Notes: generated by a model from the letters alone, not told the origin. DNA of 43,772 nt from Clostridium sp. N3C (GCF_900095445.1 NZ_FMJL01000030.1:1-43772); one strand, 5' to 3'. Positions 7,189-16,474 are shown, counted from the first letter of the stretch. Made by a program: numbers and translations.

Positions 7189-8337
7189 CTATTCTTTTTT
7201 AGGATTTATAAGTTGCCCATTAAATATTTCTTTTTCTTCTATTTTAATTTTATAGGCTTTGCTAATAGCTTTAATTAATTTTACTTCCCTTTGAGAAGCA
7301 ATAGTTATAGATACTCCTCTTTTTCCTGCACGTCCAGTACGACCAGCTCTATGTAAATAATCCTTTGGATCCTCCGGTACCTCTAAATTAAAAACATGAC
7401 TTACACCTTTTATATCCAAACCTCTTGCAGCAATATCTGAAGCCACCAACAATTGCAGCTTCCCTAGCCTAAAATCCTGTAAAACTCTCTTTCTTTCTTC
7501 CTTGTGCTTTGTACCATGAAGTCCTTCTGCCTTTAGCTTATGATAGTTAAGCTTAGAAGATGTTTTTGCAATATCATAGCTCCTATTGATAAAAACTAGT
7601 GCCTTTTTTGGCTTCAAAGCATGTACTAGCTTTCTTAAAATAACGATTTTATCTCTTTCATCACATATTAAATAATAATGCTCTATATTATTATTAATAA
7701 TTTCCTTGCTATCTACCTTAATTAATTCCGGTTCCTTCATAAATTCTTTAGCAATATCCAAGGTTTTATCTGGTATAGTAGCAGAAAAAATCATTATTTG
7801 TCTTTCCTTAAGAGTAGTTTTTATTACCGACTTTACCATTTCAATATTATTTTTGTCTAGAAGTTTATCTCCTTCATCAACCACTATGGTTTTTATGGTA
7901 TGAGCAGATATTTTTCTTTTTTTAATCAGCTCTAATATTCTTCCAGGAGATCCTACAATTATGTGGGGTTTTTCCTTTAGCTTTTCAATTTGCCTGTTTA
8001 TATTGGCTTCACCTATTATTGGTACAGAAGTCAAATTAGTGGCTGAGTTCTTAGACAAATTACCAATTTCATTATGTATTTGCATTGCCAACTCGTGGGT
8101 TGGAGCTAATATTATAGCCTGCATTTCCCTCTTACTTGCATCTAACTTCATAAATAAAGGCAGCAAAAATGCCAGGGTCTTCCCCGTTCCTGTGCCTGAT
8201 TGCCCTATTAGATCTTTGTTTTCCAGCGCTAGAGGAATGACCTTTTCCTGAATTTCTGTAGGCTTAGTTATTCCTAATTTACTTAACCCCTCAACTAAAT
8301 CACTACTTATTCCTAAAGTTTGAAATGAATCGATCAT
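7189..8337 (-). CDS. DEAD-box-type ATP-dependent RNA helicase with DEGD motif (YfmL-like)
   Basis: All helicase motifs can be read in order. The Q-motif region is FQTLGISSDLVEGLSKLGIT followed by KPTEIQ, motif I is SGTGTGKT, Ia is PTHELAMQ and Ib is SPGRI. Motif II reads VVDEGD, motif III is FSATIP, motif V is ASDIAARGLD and motif VI is HRAGRTGRAG. Motif II therefore has Gly where most members have Ala. At 382 residues it is nearly the bare two-domain core with a short tail. From memory it resembles B. subtilis YfmL, whose motif II is also non-standard and which acts in ribosome assembly. AGGAGG lies 11 bases before the ATG. Confidence 0.9.
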   Translation of the reverse strand: MIDSFQTLGISSDLVEGLSKLGITKPTEIQEKVIPLALENKDLIGQSGTGTGKTLAFLLPLFMKLDASKREMQAIILAPTHELAMQIHNEIGNLSKNSATNLTSVPIIGEANINRQIEKLKEKPHIIVGSPGRILELIKKRKISAHTIKTIVVDEGDKLLDKNNIEMVKSVIKTTLKERQIMIFSATIPDKTLDIAKEFMKEPELIKVDSKEIINNNIEHYYLICDERDKIVILRKLVHALKPKKALVFINRSYDIAKTSSKLNYHKLKAEGLHGTKHKEERKRVLQDFRLGKLQLLVASDIAARGLDIKGVSHVFNLEVPEDPKDYLHRAGRTGRAGKRGVSITIASQREVKLIKAISKAYKIKIEEKEIFNGQLINPKKE

Positions 8338-8643
8338 ATATCATCATGCCTCCTAGCAATTATTAAATTTACTTATTCAACTATAACTGTTATCAAGGAA
8401 AGTTTCAATACAATCTAGTTTGCATTATAGAAATCTCCATATTAAAATAGATTATCTTATATACCATATATTTATCTTTCTTCATAATCATTAAATTAAT
8501 TATCAATGTATCAAAAATGAAGTGTAGCTTATCCTAGAAATCTTAAGCCTTATAATAGGCTTTTTAATTGATCTTGAATAACATTCAAACGATTAATTTG
8601 AACATAATAGATTCAAAAAAACTCATCAGCACACATAAAAAAA
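8338..8643. other. Gene-free interval between the helicase and pflB
   Basis: About 300 AT-rich bases hold the helicase ribosome binding site and presumably its promoter, which I could not define. A weak AAGCCT/AGGCTT hairpin on the plus strand at 8545-8562 has no gene to serve. Nothing else is recognisable. Confidence 0.5.
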
Positions 8644-8667
8644 GGAACCTTGTAAAAACAAGGCTCC
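8644..8667 (-). terminator. pflB terminator
   Basis: On the minus strand GGAGCCTTG and CAAGGTTCC (one G-U pair) enclose a 6-nt loop, followed by a run of seven U. It lies directly after the pflB stop codon. Confidence 0.85.
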
Positions 8668-8676
8668 CATAAAGAA

Positions 8677-10908
8677 TTACATTTTGTCGTGGAAGGTTCT
8701 GCTTATAACTTCAAGCTGTTGTTCTCTTGAAAGTCTGTTGAAGTTTACAGCATAACCGGAAACTCTGATTGTAAGCGTTGGATACTTTTCAGGGTTTTCC
8801 ATAGCATCTTCTAAAGTTGCTCGATTTAATACATTTACGTTTAGGTGATGAGCTCCCTGTACAAAATATCCATCTAATATGCTTACTAAGTTATTTATTC
8901 TTGTTTCAGCAGTCTTTCCTAATGCATCTGGAACTATGGAGAATGTATTTGAAACTCCATCTTCGCAGACATCTTTGTAAGGTATCTTAGCTACTGAGTT
9001 TAGTGAAGCTAAAGCTCCTTCGACATCTCTACCATGCATTGGGTTTGCTCCTGGTGCTAAAGGCTCTCCAGCTATTCTTCCGTCAGGAGTTGAACCAGTC
9101 TTCTTACCATAAACTACGTTTGAAGTAATTGTTAATACAGATAGTGTATGCTTAGCATTTCTGTAAGTTGGGTGCTTCTTAAGTTCGCTAGAGAACTTCT
9201 TAACTACTTCTACAGCTATTTCGTCAACTCTGTTGTCGTCATTACCGTACTTAGGGAATTCTCCTTCTATTTCAAAGTCTACAGCGATTCCATCTTCTCT
9301 TATTGGTTTTACCTTAGCGTACTTAATTGCGCTTAAGGAGTCAGCTACTACGGACAATCCAGCTATACCGAAGGCCATTAATCTTTCAACCTTAGTATCA
9401 TGCAATGCTAATAGCCCTGCTTCATAAGCATACTTATCATGCATGAAGTGAATTGTGTTCATAGTATTTACATAAAGCTCTGCTACATATTCTAATACCT
9501 TGAAGAAGTTTGCTTTTACCTTTTCGTAATCAAGCACTTCATCTTCTATCTTATCTATACCTTTAATTACTGTCATACCCTTCTTCTTCTTTTCATCCAC
9601 TCCGCCGTTTATAGCGTATAGTAAGGACTTAGCAAGGTTGCATCTTGCTCCGAAGAACTGCATCTGCTTACCAACCTGCATTGCGGATACGCAGCAAGCT
9701 ATAGCATAGTCATCACCGTAAAGAGGTCTCATTACATCGTCATTTTCATACTGAATGGAGTCTGTTAATATAGACATTTCTGCACAGAACTTCTTAAAGT
9801 TCTCTGGAAGATCTTGTGACCATAGAACTGTCATATTTGGTTCTGGAGCAGGTCCTAAATTAACTAGAGTGTGTAAGAATCTATAGGAGTTCTTGGTTAC
9901 TAATGGTCTTCCATCAAGTCCTACACCACCAATAGCTTCAGTTACCCAAGTTGGGTCTCCAGCAAAGAGCTCATTGTATTCTGGAGTTCTTAAGTGTCTT
10001 ACCATTCTAAGCTTAATTACAAACTGATCGATAAGCTCTTGAGCTTCTTCTTCTGTTAATAATCCATTTTGTAAGTCTCTTTCAATATAGATATCTAAGA
10101 AGGTGCTAATTCTACCTAGTGACATTGCTGCACCATTGTTTTCTTTAACTCCTGCTAAATAACCAAAGTATACAGCTTGCACTGCTTCCTTAGCATTTGC
10201 AGCTGGTTGAGAAATATCTACACCATAGGAAGCGGCCATATCCTTTATAGCTTTTAGGGCACGGATTTGCTCTGAAACTTCTTCTCTTAATCTTATTAAT
10301 TCATCAAGCATATCGCCCTTTAGGTTCTTTAGATCCTTCTTCTTTTCTTCTATTAAATAATCTATTCCGTATAGAGCTATTCTTCTGTAATCACCTATTA
10401 TTCTTCCTCTTCCATAAGCATCTGGAAGTCCAGTTAATAATCCAGCGGATCTAGCTGCTCTCATTTCTTCAGTATAAGCATCGAAAACACCGTCGTTATG
10501 AGTTTTTCTATATGCCTTAAAGTACTTAGCAATATCTTCGTTAAGCTTATATCCATAAGCCTCTAAGGACTGTTCTACCATTCTCATGCCACCGAAAGGA
10601 TTAACTATTCTCTTTAATGGAGCATCTGTTTGGAAACCTACGATTACTTCATTTTCCCTGTCTAAATATCCTGGCTTAAAGTTATTAATACCAGAAACTT
10701 CATTAGTTTCAACGTCAATGATACCCTTCTTGATTTCTTCTACAATAAGCTTTGATGCCTTTTCCCAAACCTTCTTTGTCTTTTCTGAAATGCCAGCAAG
10801 GAAGCTCTTGTCCCCTTCATATACAGTATAATTCTTTTGGATAAAGTCTCTTACATTAATGCCTTCTGTCCACTCACCAGTTTTAAATCCTTCCCATTGC
10901 TTAAACAT
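8677..10908 (-). CDS. pflB: Formate acetyltransferase (pyruvate formate-lyase)
   Basis: PflB converts pyruvate and CoA to acetyl-CoA and formate under anaerobiosis through a glycyl radical. The protein is 743 residues from the ATG at 10908, matching the usual length of about 740-760. The adjacent active-site cysteines are C405 and C406 ([10 protein letters not shown]), and the radical Gly is about G718 in RVSGYAVNF. The frame also has an ATG five codons upstream, but it sits inside the AGGAGGG ribosome binding site, so I use the internal start. A consensus sigma-A promoter lies at 11007-11035. The gene for the radical SAM activase, often directly downstream, is not here; the next gene is a helicase. 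pflB is therefore monocistronic in this window. Confidence 0.97.
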   Translation of the reverse strand: MFKQWEGFKTGEWTEGINVRDFIQKNYTVYEGDKSFLAGISEKTKKVWEKASKLIVEEIKKGIIDVETNEVSGINNFKPGYLDRENEVIVGFQTDAPLKRIVNPFGGMRMVEQSLEAYGYKLNEDIAKYFKAYRKTHNDGVFDAYTEEMRAARSAGLLTGLPDAYGRGRIIGDYRRIALYGIDYLIEEKKKDLKNLKGDMLDELIRLREEVSEQIRALKAIKDMAASYGVDISQPAANAKEAVQAVYFGYLAGVKENNGAAMSLGRISTFLDIYIERDLQNGLLTEEEAQELIDQFVIKLRMVRHLRTPEYNELFAGDPTWVTEAIGGVGLDGRPLVTKNSYRFLHTLVNLGPAPEPNMTVLWSQDLPENFKKFCAEMSILTDSIQYENDDVMRPLYGDDYAIACCVSAMQVGKQMQFFGARCNLAKSLLYAINGGVDEKKKKGMTVIKGIDKIEDEVLDYEKVKANFFKVLEYVAELYVNTMNTIHFMHDKYAYEAGLLALHDTKVERLMAFGIAGLSVVADSLSAIKYAKVKPIREDGIAVDFEIEGEFPKYGNDDNRVDEIAVEVVKKFSSELKKHPTYRNAKHTLSVLTITSNVVYGKKTGSTPDGRIAGEPLAPGANPMHGRDVEGALASLNSVAKIPYKDVCEDGVSNTFSIVPDALGKTAETRINNLVSILDGYFVQGAHHLNVNVLNRATLEDAMENPEKYPTLTIRVSGYAVNFNRLSREQQLEVISRTFHDKM

Positions 10909-11006
10909 TTTTACCCTCCTCATATATATAAATTTTAATTTTCACATATTTAATTTGCAGGTACTTTGTTTTATTTTTGACAATTTATATCTCTTAATAC
11001 ACTTAT

Positions 11007-11035
11007 ATTATAATATTATTATAACAGACTGTCAA
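11007..11035 (-). promoter_or_regulatory. Consensus pflB promoter
   Basis: On the minus strand TTGACA (11030-11035), a 17-base spacer and TATAAT (11007-11012) match the sigma-A consensus at all 12 positions. The start site is predicted near 11000, giving a leader of about 90 bases. Confidence 0.8.
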
Positions 11036-11041
11036 TCAAAA

Positions 11042-11115
11042 TGATACAGTTTTTTTATCGCCCTTATTTTAAGGATTTCAATGTATCATTTTAATATTTT
11101 AAGTTGTGATACAGT
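11042..11115. promoter_or_regulatory. Three TGATACA boxes between pflB and aroC
   Basis: TGATACAGT occurs at 11042-11050 and 11107-11115, and the reverse complement TGTATCA at 11082-11088. Relative to the predicted pflB start they lie near -46, -85 and -110, all upstream of the -35 box. The set looks like a binding array for a regulator of pflB. The regulator is unknown. Confidence 0.45.
11087..11115 (+). promoter_or_regulatory. Candidate aroC promoter
   Basis: The better-supported elements lie just downstream of this span: TTGGAT at 11187-11192 and TATAAA at 11210-11215, 17 bases apart, predicting a start near 11222, too close to the ribosome binding site for comfort. No stronger plus-strand promoter was found in the intergenic region, so the aroC promoter remains poorly defined. 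Confidence 0.15.
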
Positions 11116-11241
11116 ATATTTTAAAACAATTGTTAATATTCAATTAATAAATTGTAAGAAAATTATACCATAAAATTATAGACTATTTGGATAATTAAAG
11201 AGATAATATTATAAACACAATTTTTTATTGGAGGTCGTAAA

Positions 11242-12312
11242 ATGAGTGGAATTTGGGGCAAGAAAATACAATATTCAATTTTTGGTGAATCTCACGGACC
11301 AGCTATAGGCATTACTATCAGCGGGCTACCTGCAGGTATTAAACTAGACATGGAGCATATAAAAAAGGAAATGCAAAGACGAGCTCCTGGTTCTAGCGAT
11401 CTTGTAACACCAAGAAAAGAAGAAGACAATGTGGAAATCCTTAGCGGTTATTTTGAAGAACATACTACCGGTACACCTTTATGTGCTATTATTCGCAATA
11501 AAAACACTCAATCTAAAGATTATAGCAATTTAAGATATGCTATGAGACCAGGCCATGCAGATTATAGCGGCAGAATGAAATATCAGGGCTTTAATGATTT
11601 TAGAGGTAGCGGTCACTTTTCTGGACGTATAACCGCAGGACTAGTTTTTGCAGGGGCTATAGCTAAGCAAATCTTAAAGAGCAAGGGCATTGAAGTAATT
11701 AGTCATGTTCATAGCATCCACACTATTAAGGATAAACCCTTTGACCTTACTGGTATATCTAAAGAATTATTTGAAAAACTAGCTAATGCATCTTTTCCAG
11801 TAATAGATGATAATATAGCGGAAGAAATGAAGCAATGCATAAGAAAAGCTAAGGAGGAACAGGATTCTGTAGGTGGCGTTGTAGAATGTGCAATTTTAAA
11901 TGTTCCTGCTGGCGTTGGAGATCCCTTCTTTGACTCCATAGAAAGCACTTTAGCCCATTTGCTTTTCTCTGTGCCAGCAGTTAAGGCTGTAGAATTTGGT
12001 AAAGGCTTTGATATAAGCACTATGAAGGGTTCAGAAGCAAATGACCCTTACTATATAGACAATGGTTCCATAAAAACTTCCTCTAACAATAACGGAGGCA
12101 TAATAGGAGGAATAAGCAACGGCATGCCAATAATATTCCGCTGCGCTATAAAGCCTACCGCCTCCATAAGCCAAGAACAAAAAACCGTAGACATTACAAA
12201 AATGGAAAACACCACTCTAAAAGTAGAAGGAAGACATGACCCCTGCATAGTACCAAGGGTTCTTCCTGTAATTGAAGCAGTAAGTGCTTTAGCTATATTA
12301 GATAGACTTTAG
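11242..12312 (+). CDS. aroC: Chorismate synthase
   Basis: AroC makes chorismate from 5-enolpyruvylshikimate 3-phosphate using reduced FMN, the last step of the shikimate pathway. The signature FGESHGPAIG near residues 14-23, the segment MRPGHADYSGRMKYQG and the block RGSGHFSGRITAG are all present. So is the C-terminal KVEGRHDPCIVPR. The length of 356 is typical. GGAGG lies 7 bases before the ATG. No other shikimate gene is adjacent. A terminator follows at 12320-12362, before the WG-repeat gene. Confidence 0.97.
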   Translation: MSGIWGKKIQYSIFGESHGPAIGITISGLPAGIKLDMEHIKKEMQRRAPGSSDLVTPRKEEDNVEILSGYFEEHTTGTPLCAIIRNKNTQSKDYSNLRYAMRPGHADYSGRMKYQGFNDFRGSGHFSGRITAGLVFAGAIAKQILKSKGIEVISHVHSIHTIKDKPFDLTGISKELFEKLANASFPVIDDNIAEEMKQCIRKAKEEQDSVGGVVECAILNVPAGVGDPFFDSIESTLAHLLFSVPAVKAVEFGKGFDISTMKGSEANDPYYIDNGSIKTSSNNNGGIIGGISNGMPIIFRCAIKPTASISQEQKTVDITKMENTTLKVEGRHDPCIVPRVLPVIEAVSALAILDRL

Positions 12313-12319
12313 TAATCAC

Positions 12320-12362
12320 AATTTCACCTATATCATCATAGTATATAGGTGAAATTATTTTT
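12320..12362 (+). terminator. aroC terminator, possible attenuator for the next gene
   Basis: A 13-bp stem (12320-12332 with 12344-12356) is followed by ATTTTTTA. It lies entirely between the aroC stop and the ribosome binding site of the following gene, leaving no room for a separate promoter after it. Confidence 0.8.
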
Positions 12363-12375
12363 TAGGAGCATTAAT

Positions 12376-14847
12376 TTGCAAGAGAATTTAAATGAACCAT
12401 TAAATAATCTCAAAACCATTCTTCCATCAGGAGCTGAACTAATTTATCTCACTTATCCTAAAAAACAGGAAGCTATTATTATGGTAGACTTTGATGGAGA
12501 TGAGGAGGTAGAGTTAGTTGTAGCCTACAACCTGCAAAACACTCCATATGTTTCTATGCTAAAACAGTCTAATAATCAATGGCAAATAGTGCACACTATC
12601 CAAGGAAAGGGTTATAATCTTCTTTACTATAAACCTTTAAATATTACATCGAAAAAAAACAAAGACTTAGTATTAGGTTGGCAGATAGAAGAGGAAAAGG
12701 CCTTGCTTACTATTTATCAGTGGACTGGTAAAGAACTTAAAGCAATGACCACTACTCATTACAACAAGATGGATATAGAAGATATGCCTAGTAATAAAGG
12801 TTGCGATGGCAATTTAGAGATAGCCCTGTGGAATAAACTTTTTGCTAATGCCTATGAGATAGAGGTCTACCGTTGGCACAAGGATAAATTAGTTCCAGCC
12901 CTAGATGTGTATCCCTACTATTTTAAGAAAGTATCAAGGTACTACCTAGCTATGGTAAAACAAAAACCCTATGCTGACTTCTATTGGTATCATCTTGCAA
13001 AAGCACAGTTTAAAGCAGGACTTTTCAATGAGGCTTTAAAATCTATAGATACCGCCTTAAGTTTACATCTAATCTACACTTCAAAAGAAAAACTTATGGC
13101 ATTAAAAAAGCTCATACTGTCAAAGGTAAAAACTAAGGATATAAATCTTTATAAAGCTCCACTTATAACTGTTTCAGGTAAAAAGTACGGCTATATAGAT
13201 AACACAATCAGCTTTGTTATTAAGCCTATATTCAACGAAGCTATGGATTTTCAACTTAACGGCCTAGCAGTAGTTAAACTAAAGGATCTCTACGGCATAA
13301 TAAATACTAGTGGTGATTTTATTATACAGCCTGAATATAGCTATATATCGGATTTTTCTGAAGGTTTAGCCATAGCTATAAAAGAAGACTCTTTCTTAGT
13401 TTTAAATGAAAATGGAAAAATACTTACTACAAAACCCTACAACTATATCAGTATTTATAGAAATGGAAGAGCTCTATTCAGCCAACAGGATGAAGAAAAG
13501 GGATTTTTATATGGGTATCTTGATAGAAATGGTAAAGAAATAATTCCAGCCCAATACATCAGCGCTTCTGACTTTGTAGATGGAAAAGCACTAGTGCAAA
13601 GAGAGCAAGAGAAATTTGAGCTCATAAATCTAAATGGTAATGTTCTTTATAGCTATACCTACCCCTTTGTAGGACACTTAGGTGAAGGTTTTCTAAGCTT
13701 TAAGGAAAGCCCTTCCGGTAAATTTGGCTATATAAGAGAATCTGGTGAAATAGCGATTCCCACTCATTATAGCAGCGTAGAAGCCTTTAAACATGGCAAG
13801 GCAGTGGTAAACCTTAGCGAAGATTTTCTAGAAAATAAGTACGGCTTAATTAACACTAAAGGACAGTTCATTATAGCTCCTATTTATAATGACATAATTA
13901 TACTGAATGAAGACAGAATTGCTGTTGGAAAAGCTATTGATAAAGAGAAGCCTTATTACGGCTCCATATATGCTTTAGCTGATAAGGAGGGTAATTTTCT
14001 TACAGACTTCAAATATTACAACATATCTAACTTTAATGAAGGTGTAGCTTCTGTTTATGATGATAAATTCACTTTCTTTATAGACCGTTATGGTAAAGTA
14101 ATGACAAATCTGCCTATAGTAGAAGGAAGGGGTACTCTTTCCATAGTAAATTCCTTAATTGCAGCTAATATTGATCAACGCTTATCCTATTATAGCATGT
14201 GTGGAAAACTCCTATGGGAAGAAAACAAAATTATTCCACTAAATAAACAGTATAAGGTAATAGTGAAAAAGTATAAGCCTAATAAGGATTACCTTGTTTA
14301 CTATCCAAGAATTGAAGGAATGGCTGACAAAAATTCAGAAAGGCTAGTAAACACTAGATTAAAAGAAATGTCCCAAGTAAAACCTATAAGCCCCTTAGCA
14401 CAATTAGACTATAGCTATACTGCTGATTTTAACATTTCGCTATTTAAAAATAAACTCTTAGTATTAGAGCTTTATGGCTATAATTATCCCTTTGGCGCTG
14501 CCCATGGAATGCCAAGCAAAAACTATGTTCACATTGATTTAGTCACCGGTGAATTTTACCAACTTGAGGATTTATTTAAAACAAGCATCGATTATGTGAA
14601 AATACTTAGTTCCATAATTGAAAGTGAAATAAAAAATAATCCGGCTTATTCCTATATATTTCCTGATTCCTATACCGGCATAAAAGCAGACCAACCTTTT
14701 TACCTCGATGAAAATAATCTATATATTTATTTTCTCCCCTACGAGATAGCACCTTACGCTGCAGGCTTTCCTACCTTTAAAATAGCCTTTGCAGATATTA
14801 TGAATCTCATAGATGTAGGGGGTAGCTTCTGGAAATCTTTTAATTAA
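12376..14847 (+). CDS. WG-repeat protein with C-terminal DUF3298-like domain, 823 aa
   Basis: The N-terminal 130 residues resemble a beta-propeller-like module (VDFDGDEEVELVVAY). A TPR-like helical pair follows (FYWYHLAKAQFKAGLFNEAL). Then come many WG/KWG-type repeats of about 45-70 residues, each with a YGxI or YGyI core followed by IIxPxY, for example YGIINTSGDFIIQPEYSYIS. The last 200 residues match the DUF4163/DUF3298 type (AAHGMPSKNYVHIDLVTGEF). I place the start at TTG 12376 because AGGAG lies 7 bases upstream; the frame opens earlier at GTG 12349, but that is inside the aroC terminator stem. No signal peptide is visible, although DUF3298 domains are usually extracytoplasmic. Function unknown. 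Confidence 0.8.
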   Translation: MQENLNEPLNNLKTILPSGAELIYLTYPKKQEAIIMVDFDGDEEVELVVAYNLQNTPYVSMLKQSNNQWQIVHTIQGKGYNLLYYKPLNITSKKNKDLVLGWQIEEEKALLTIYQWTGKELKAMTTTHYNKMDIEDMPSNKGCDGNLEIALWNKLFANAYEIEVYRWHKDKLVPALDVYPYYFKKVSRYYLAMVKQKPYADFYWYHLAKAQFKAGLFNEALKSIDTALSLHLIYTSKEKLMALKKLILSKVKTKDINLYKAPLITVSGKKYGYIDNTISFVIKPIFNEAMDFQLNGLAVVKLKDLYGIINTSGDFIIQPEYSYISDFSEGLAIAIKEDSFLVLNENGKILTTKPYNYISIYRNGRALFSQQDEEKGFLYGYLDRNGKEIIPAQYISASDFVDGKALVQREQEKFELINLNGNVLYSYTYPFVGHLGEGFLSFKESPSGKFGYIRESGEIAIPTHYSSVEAFKHGKAVVNLSEDFLENKYGLINTKGQFIIAPIYNDIIILNEDRIAVGKAIDKEKPYYGSIYALADKEGNFLTDFKYYNISNFNEGVASVYDDKFTFFIDRYGKVMTNLPIVEGRGTLSIVNSLIAANIDQRLSYYSMCGKLLWEENKIIPLNKQYKVIVKKYKPNKDYLVYYPRIEGMADKNSERLVNTRLKEMSQVKPISPLAQLDYSYTADFNISLFKNKLLVLELYGYNYPFGAAHGMPSKNYVHIDLVTGEFYQLEDLFKTSIDYVKILSSIIESEIKNNPAYSYIFPDSYTGIKADQPFYLDENNLYIYFLPYEIAPYAAGFPTFKIAFADIMNLIDVGGSFWKSFN

Positions 14848-14925
14848 AATTATCTTTATAACACTGTATTTTTATATATAACCTCATACTTTCTCATAAA
14901 AATCAGAACATTTATTTATAAAGGT

Positions 14926-14968
14926 ACAAAAGGCTGTATTGCAGCTATGCTACAATACAGCCTTTTGT
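14926..14968. terminator. Hairpin terminator after the WG-repeat gene
   Basis: A perfect 16-bp stem (14926-14941 with 14953-14968, core AAAAGGCTGTATTG) with an 11-nt loop lies between convergent genes. The U-tract is contained in the stem end and is modest. Confidence 0.65.
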
Positions 14969-15065
14969 GTAAGTTCAAAATTCAATTAAGATAAATTTCA
15001 AACTTTTATATTCATTAACACATCCTAATACGGTATACGATGCAAAATTTTTATTTTACCTGCTG

Positions 15066-15275
15066 TTAAAACTTACAATTCCCCGGTCTTAGTTCAAGAT
15101 TTTTCATATCAATCCAATAAACTCCTTCTCCGTCTGTTACACAAGCCTTGCTGTGTAAGTAGTCAAATTCAGATATTTTAACTTTTAATATATTAACTAT
15201 ATCTCCATTATTAAATTTACCATAAGGTTCTCTTATCTGTCCTATTACTCCGCTCATTTTAACTCTCATAGGCAT
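15066..15275 (-). CDS. Hypothetical protein, 69 aa
   Basis: A small soluble protein not assigned to a family. It begins MPMRVKMSGVIGQIREPYG and has a beta-rich middle (GDIVNILKVKISEFDYLHS), resembling a small SH3- or KOW-like barrel only in a general way. An ATG four codons upstream overlaps the GGAGG ribosome binding site, which is 5 bases before the ATG at 15275, so I use the latter. It is monocistronic, with a hairpin element upstream at 15504-15553. Confidence 0.7.
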   Translation of the reverse strand: MPMRVKMSGVIGQIREPYGKFNNGDIVNILKVKISEFDYLHSKACVTDGEGVYWIDMKNLELRPGNCKF

Positions 15276-15612
15276 TTTTACCTCCATAAACTTCCTTATT
15301 AATCAATCCCCTCATTAAGTTATACGTTTACATTTCGTAAAAAATTCTATTGTTCTTTTTAATTTTTTTCCCTTTAAATATGTAAATCTTAAAAGCTATG
15401 CTAACATTGATTTTACGGTATAAATTATATCACACTTCAATATTTATATTATTAAAGACTTCTAAAAATGTTATTAAAATTTTCTTAATTTCTTACTTAC
15501 ACAGCCTGCATATAGACTTAATACCAGGAAGATACCTTTATACTTATGCAGGCCAAATTCCATCTATAGTCAATAATATAGTCATAGAGCTTATATTAAT
15601 TTAATATGTATC
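15276..15612. other. Gene-free interval downstream of terC
   Basis: About 340 AT-rich bases. The only structure noted is the stem at 15504-15553. A 68-codon plus-strand frame at 15398-15604 has no ribosome binding site and low-complexity composition, so I do not call it. Confidence 0.5.
15504..15553 (-). other. Hairpin element, GC-rich stem
   Basis: GCCTGCATA (15504-15512) pairs with TATGCAGGC (15545-15553), a perfect 9-bp stem closing a 32-nt loop. Its GC content stands out from its surroundings. It lies about 60 bases past the terC stop and far upstream of the 69-aa gene, so it may be the terC 3' structure or part of a leader. No U-tract follows. Confidence 0.35.
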
Positions 15613-16329
15613 TTATGAAACTTTCGAAATTTTTTCCTTGCTTACATCTGCCCTAATTTTTTGATTTTTAACCTTATTATATCCATACAAGATTACTGCT
15701 ACAGCCGCTGCCATTTGCAGCAATATTTCAGTGCTATGAGTAAGATGTATATAGTGCTTAAATAAATTATCTTCCATAATCATTTTTACCGAGGTAAAAG
15801 CTAAAATTGATCCACCTATGTATACTACCATAGGTATCTTTTGCATTAGCTTCATTACAAATTGACTTCCAAAGAATATAAAAGGGACGTTAAGAAAAAT
15901 CCCTATTACTATTAAACTTATATTACCATCGGCAGCCCCTGCTATAGCTAAAACATTGTCAAGGCTCATGCTTACATCCGCAAGTATTACTGCTATTACC
16001 GCATCCCAAAATTTTTGTGATGACTTGCCATGATACTCTTCTTCTTTTTCTGTTGAACTTATCAAATCCCAAGTTACTTTAATTAATATAATTCCTCCAA
16101 TTAACCTTAAAGGAATCCATCTTATGTTTAAAAAAGCTGATATACATATTGCAAAGTAGATTCTAAGGGCTATGGCACCAGTAACCCCAATAATCCCTGC
16201 TAACTTTGCAGACTTTGGTGGTAAATTTCTAGTAGCTAAAGCTATAATACCGATATTATCACCACACAATACTAAATCCAACAGAGCAATTTCCATGATC
16301 CCTAAGACTAGACCTATATTAAGCTTCAT
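15613..16329 (-). CDS. TerC family integral membrane protein
   Basis: The two acidic membrane motifs of TerC proteins are clear: LLDLVLCGDNIGIIALA near residues 16-32 and LADVSMSLDNVLAIAGAA near residues 115-132. They sit within about seven hydrophobic segments. B. subtilis relatives (MeeF/MeeY) export manganese to metallate secreted enzymes, and others give tellurite resistance. The length of 238 fits the short form. AGGAG lies 7 bases before the ATG. The 145-base upstream region has no recognisable yybP-ykoY manganese riboswitch, which often precedes this family. Confidence 0.9.
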   Translation of the reverse strand: MKLNIGLVLGIMEIALLDLVLCGDNIGIIALATRNLPPKSAKLAGIIGVTGAIALRIYFAICISAFLNIRWIPLRLIGGIILIKVTWDLISSTEKEEEYHGKSSQKFWDAVIAVILADVSMSLDNVLAIAGAADGNISLIVIGIFLNVPFIFFGSQFVMKLMQKIPMVVYIGGSILAFTSVKMIMEDNLFKHYIHLTHSTEILLQMAAAVAVILYGYNKVKNQKIRADVSKEKISKVS

Positions 16330-16474
16330 GTAAAACTCCTTTTTAATAATACATCCAATTATATTTTATTAATAAAAGTGCTTTTTATGATACATTAACA
16401 TTTATAAAATGTATAATTTAATTATTGAGGTTGGATAATTTAATATACAGCATATTGAAAGGTGTGATATTAAA

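Noticed and set aside
8545..8562. AAGCCT/AGGCTT hairpin followed by TTT
   Set aside because: Only a 6-bp stem, on the plus strand, with no plus-strand gene upstream to terminate.
11130..11165. Rex-like site TTGTTAATATTCAATTAATAA between pflB and aroC
   Set aside because: The arms TTGTTAA and TTAATAA are 7 bases apart and mismatched; Rex sites have a 4-base spacer and TTAACAA as the second arm.
11187..11215. TTGGAT-N17-TATAAA as the aroC promoter
   Set aside because: The -35 is poor (3 of 6) and the predicted start is almost at the ribosome binding site; mentioned only with very low confidence.
15398..15604. 68-codon plus-strand frame
   Set aside because: No ribosome binding site, Ile/Leu/Ser-rich AT-driven composition and no family resemblance.
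16330..16474. Search for a yybP-ykoY manganese riboswitch upstream of terC
   Set aside because: The 145-base divergent region is AT-rich and too short for that RNA together with two promoters; none of its conserved core was seen.
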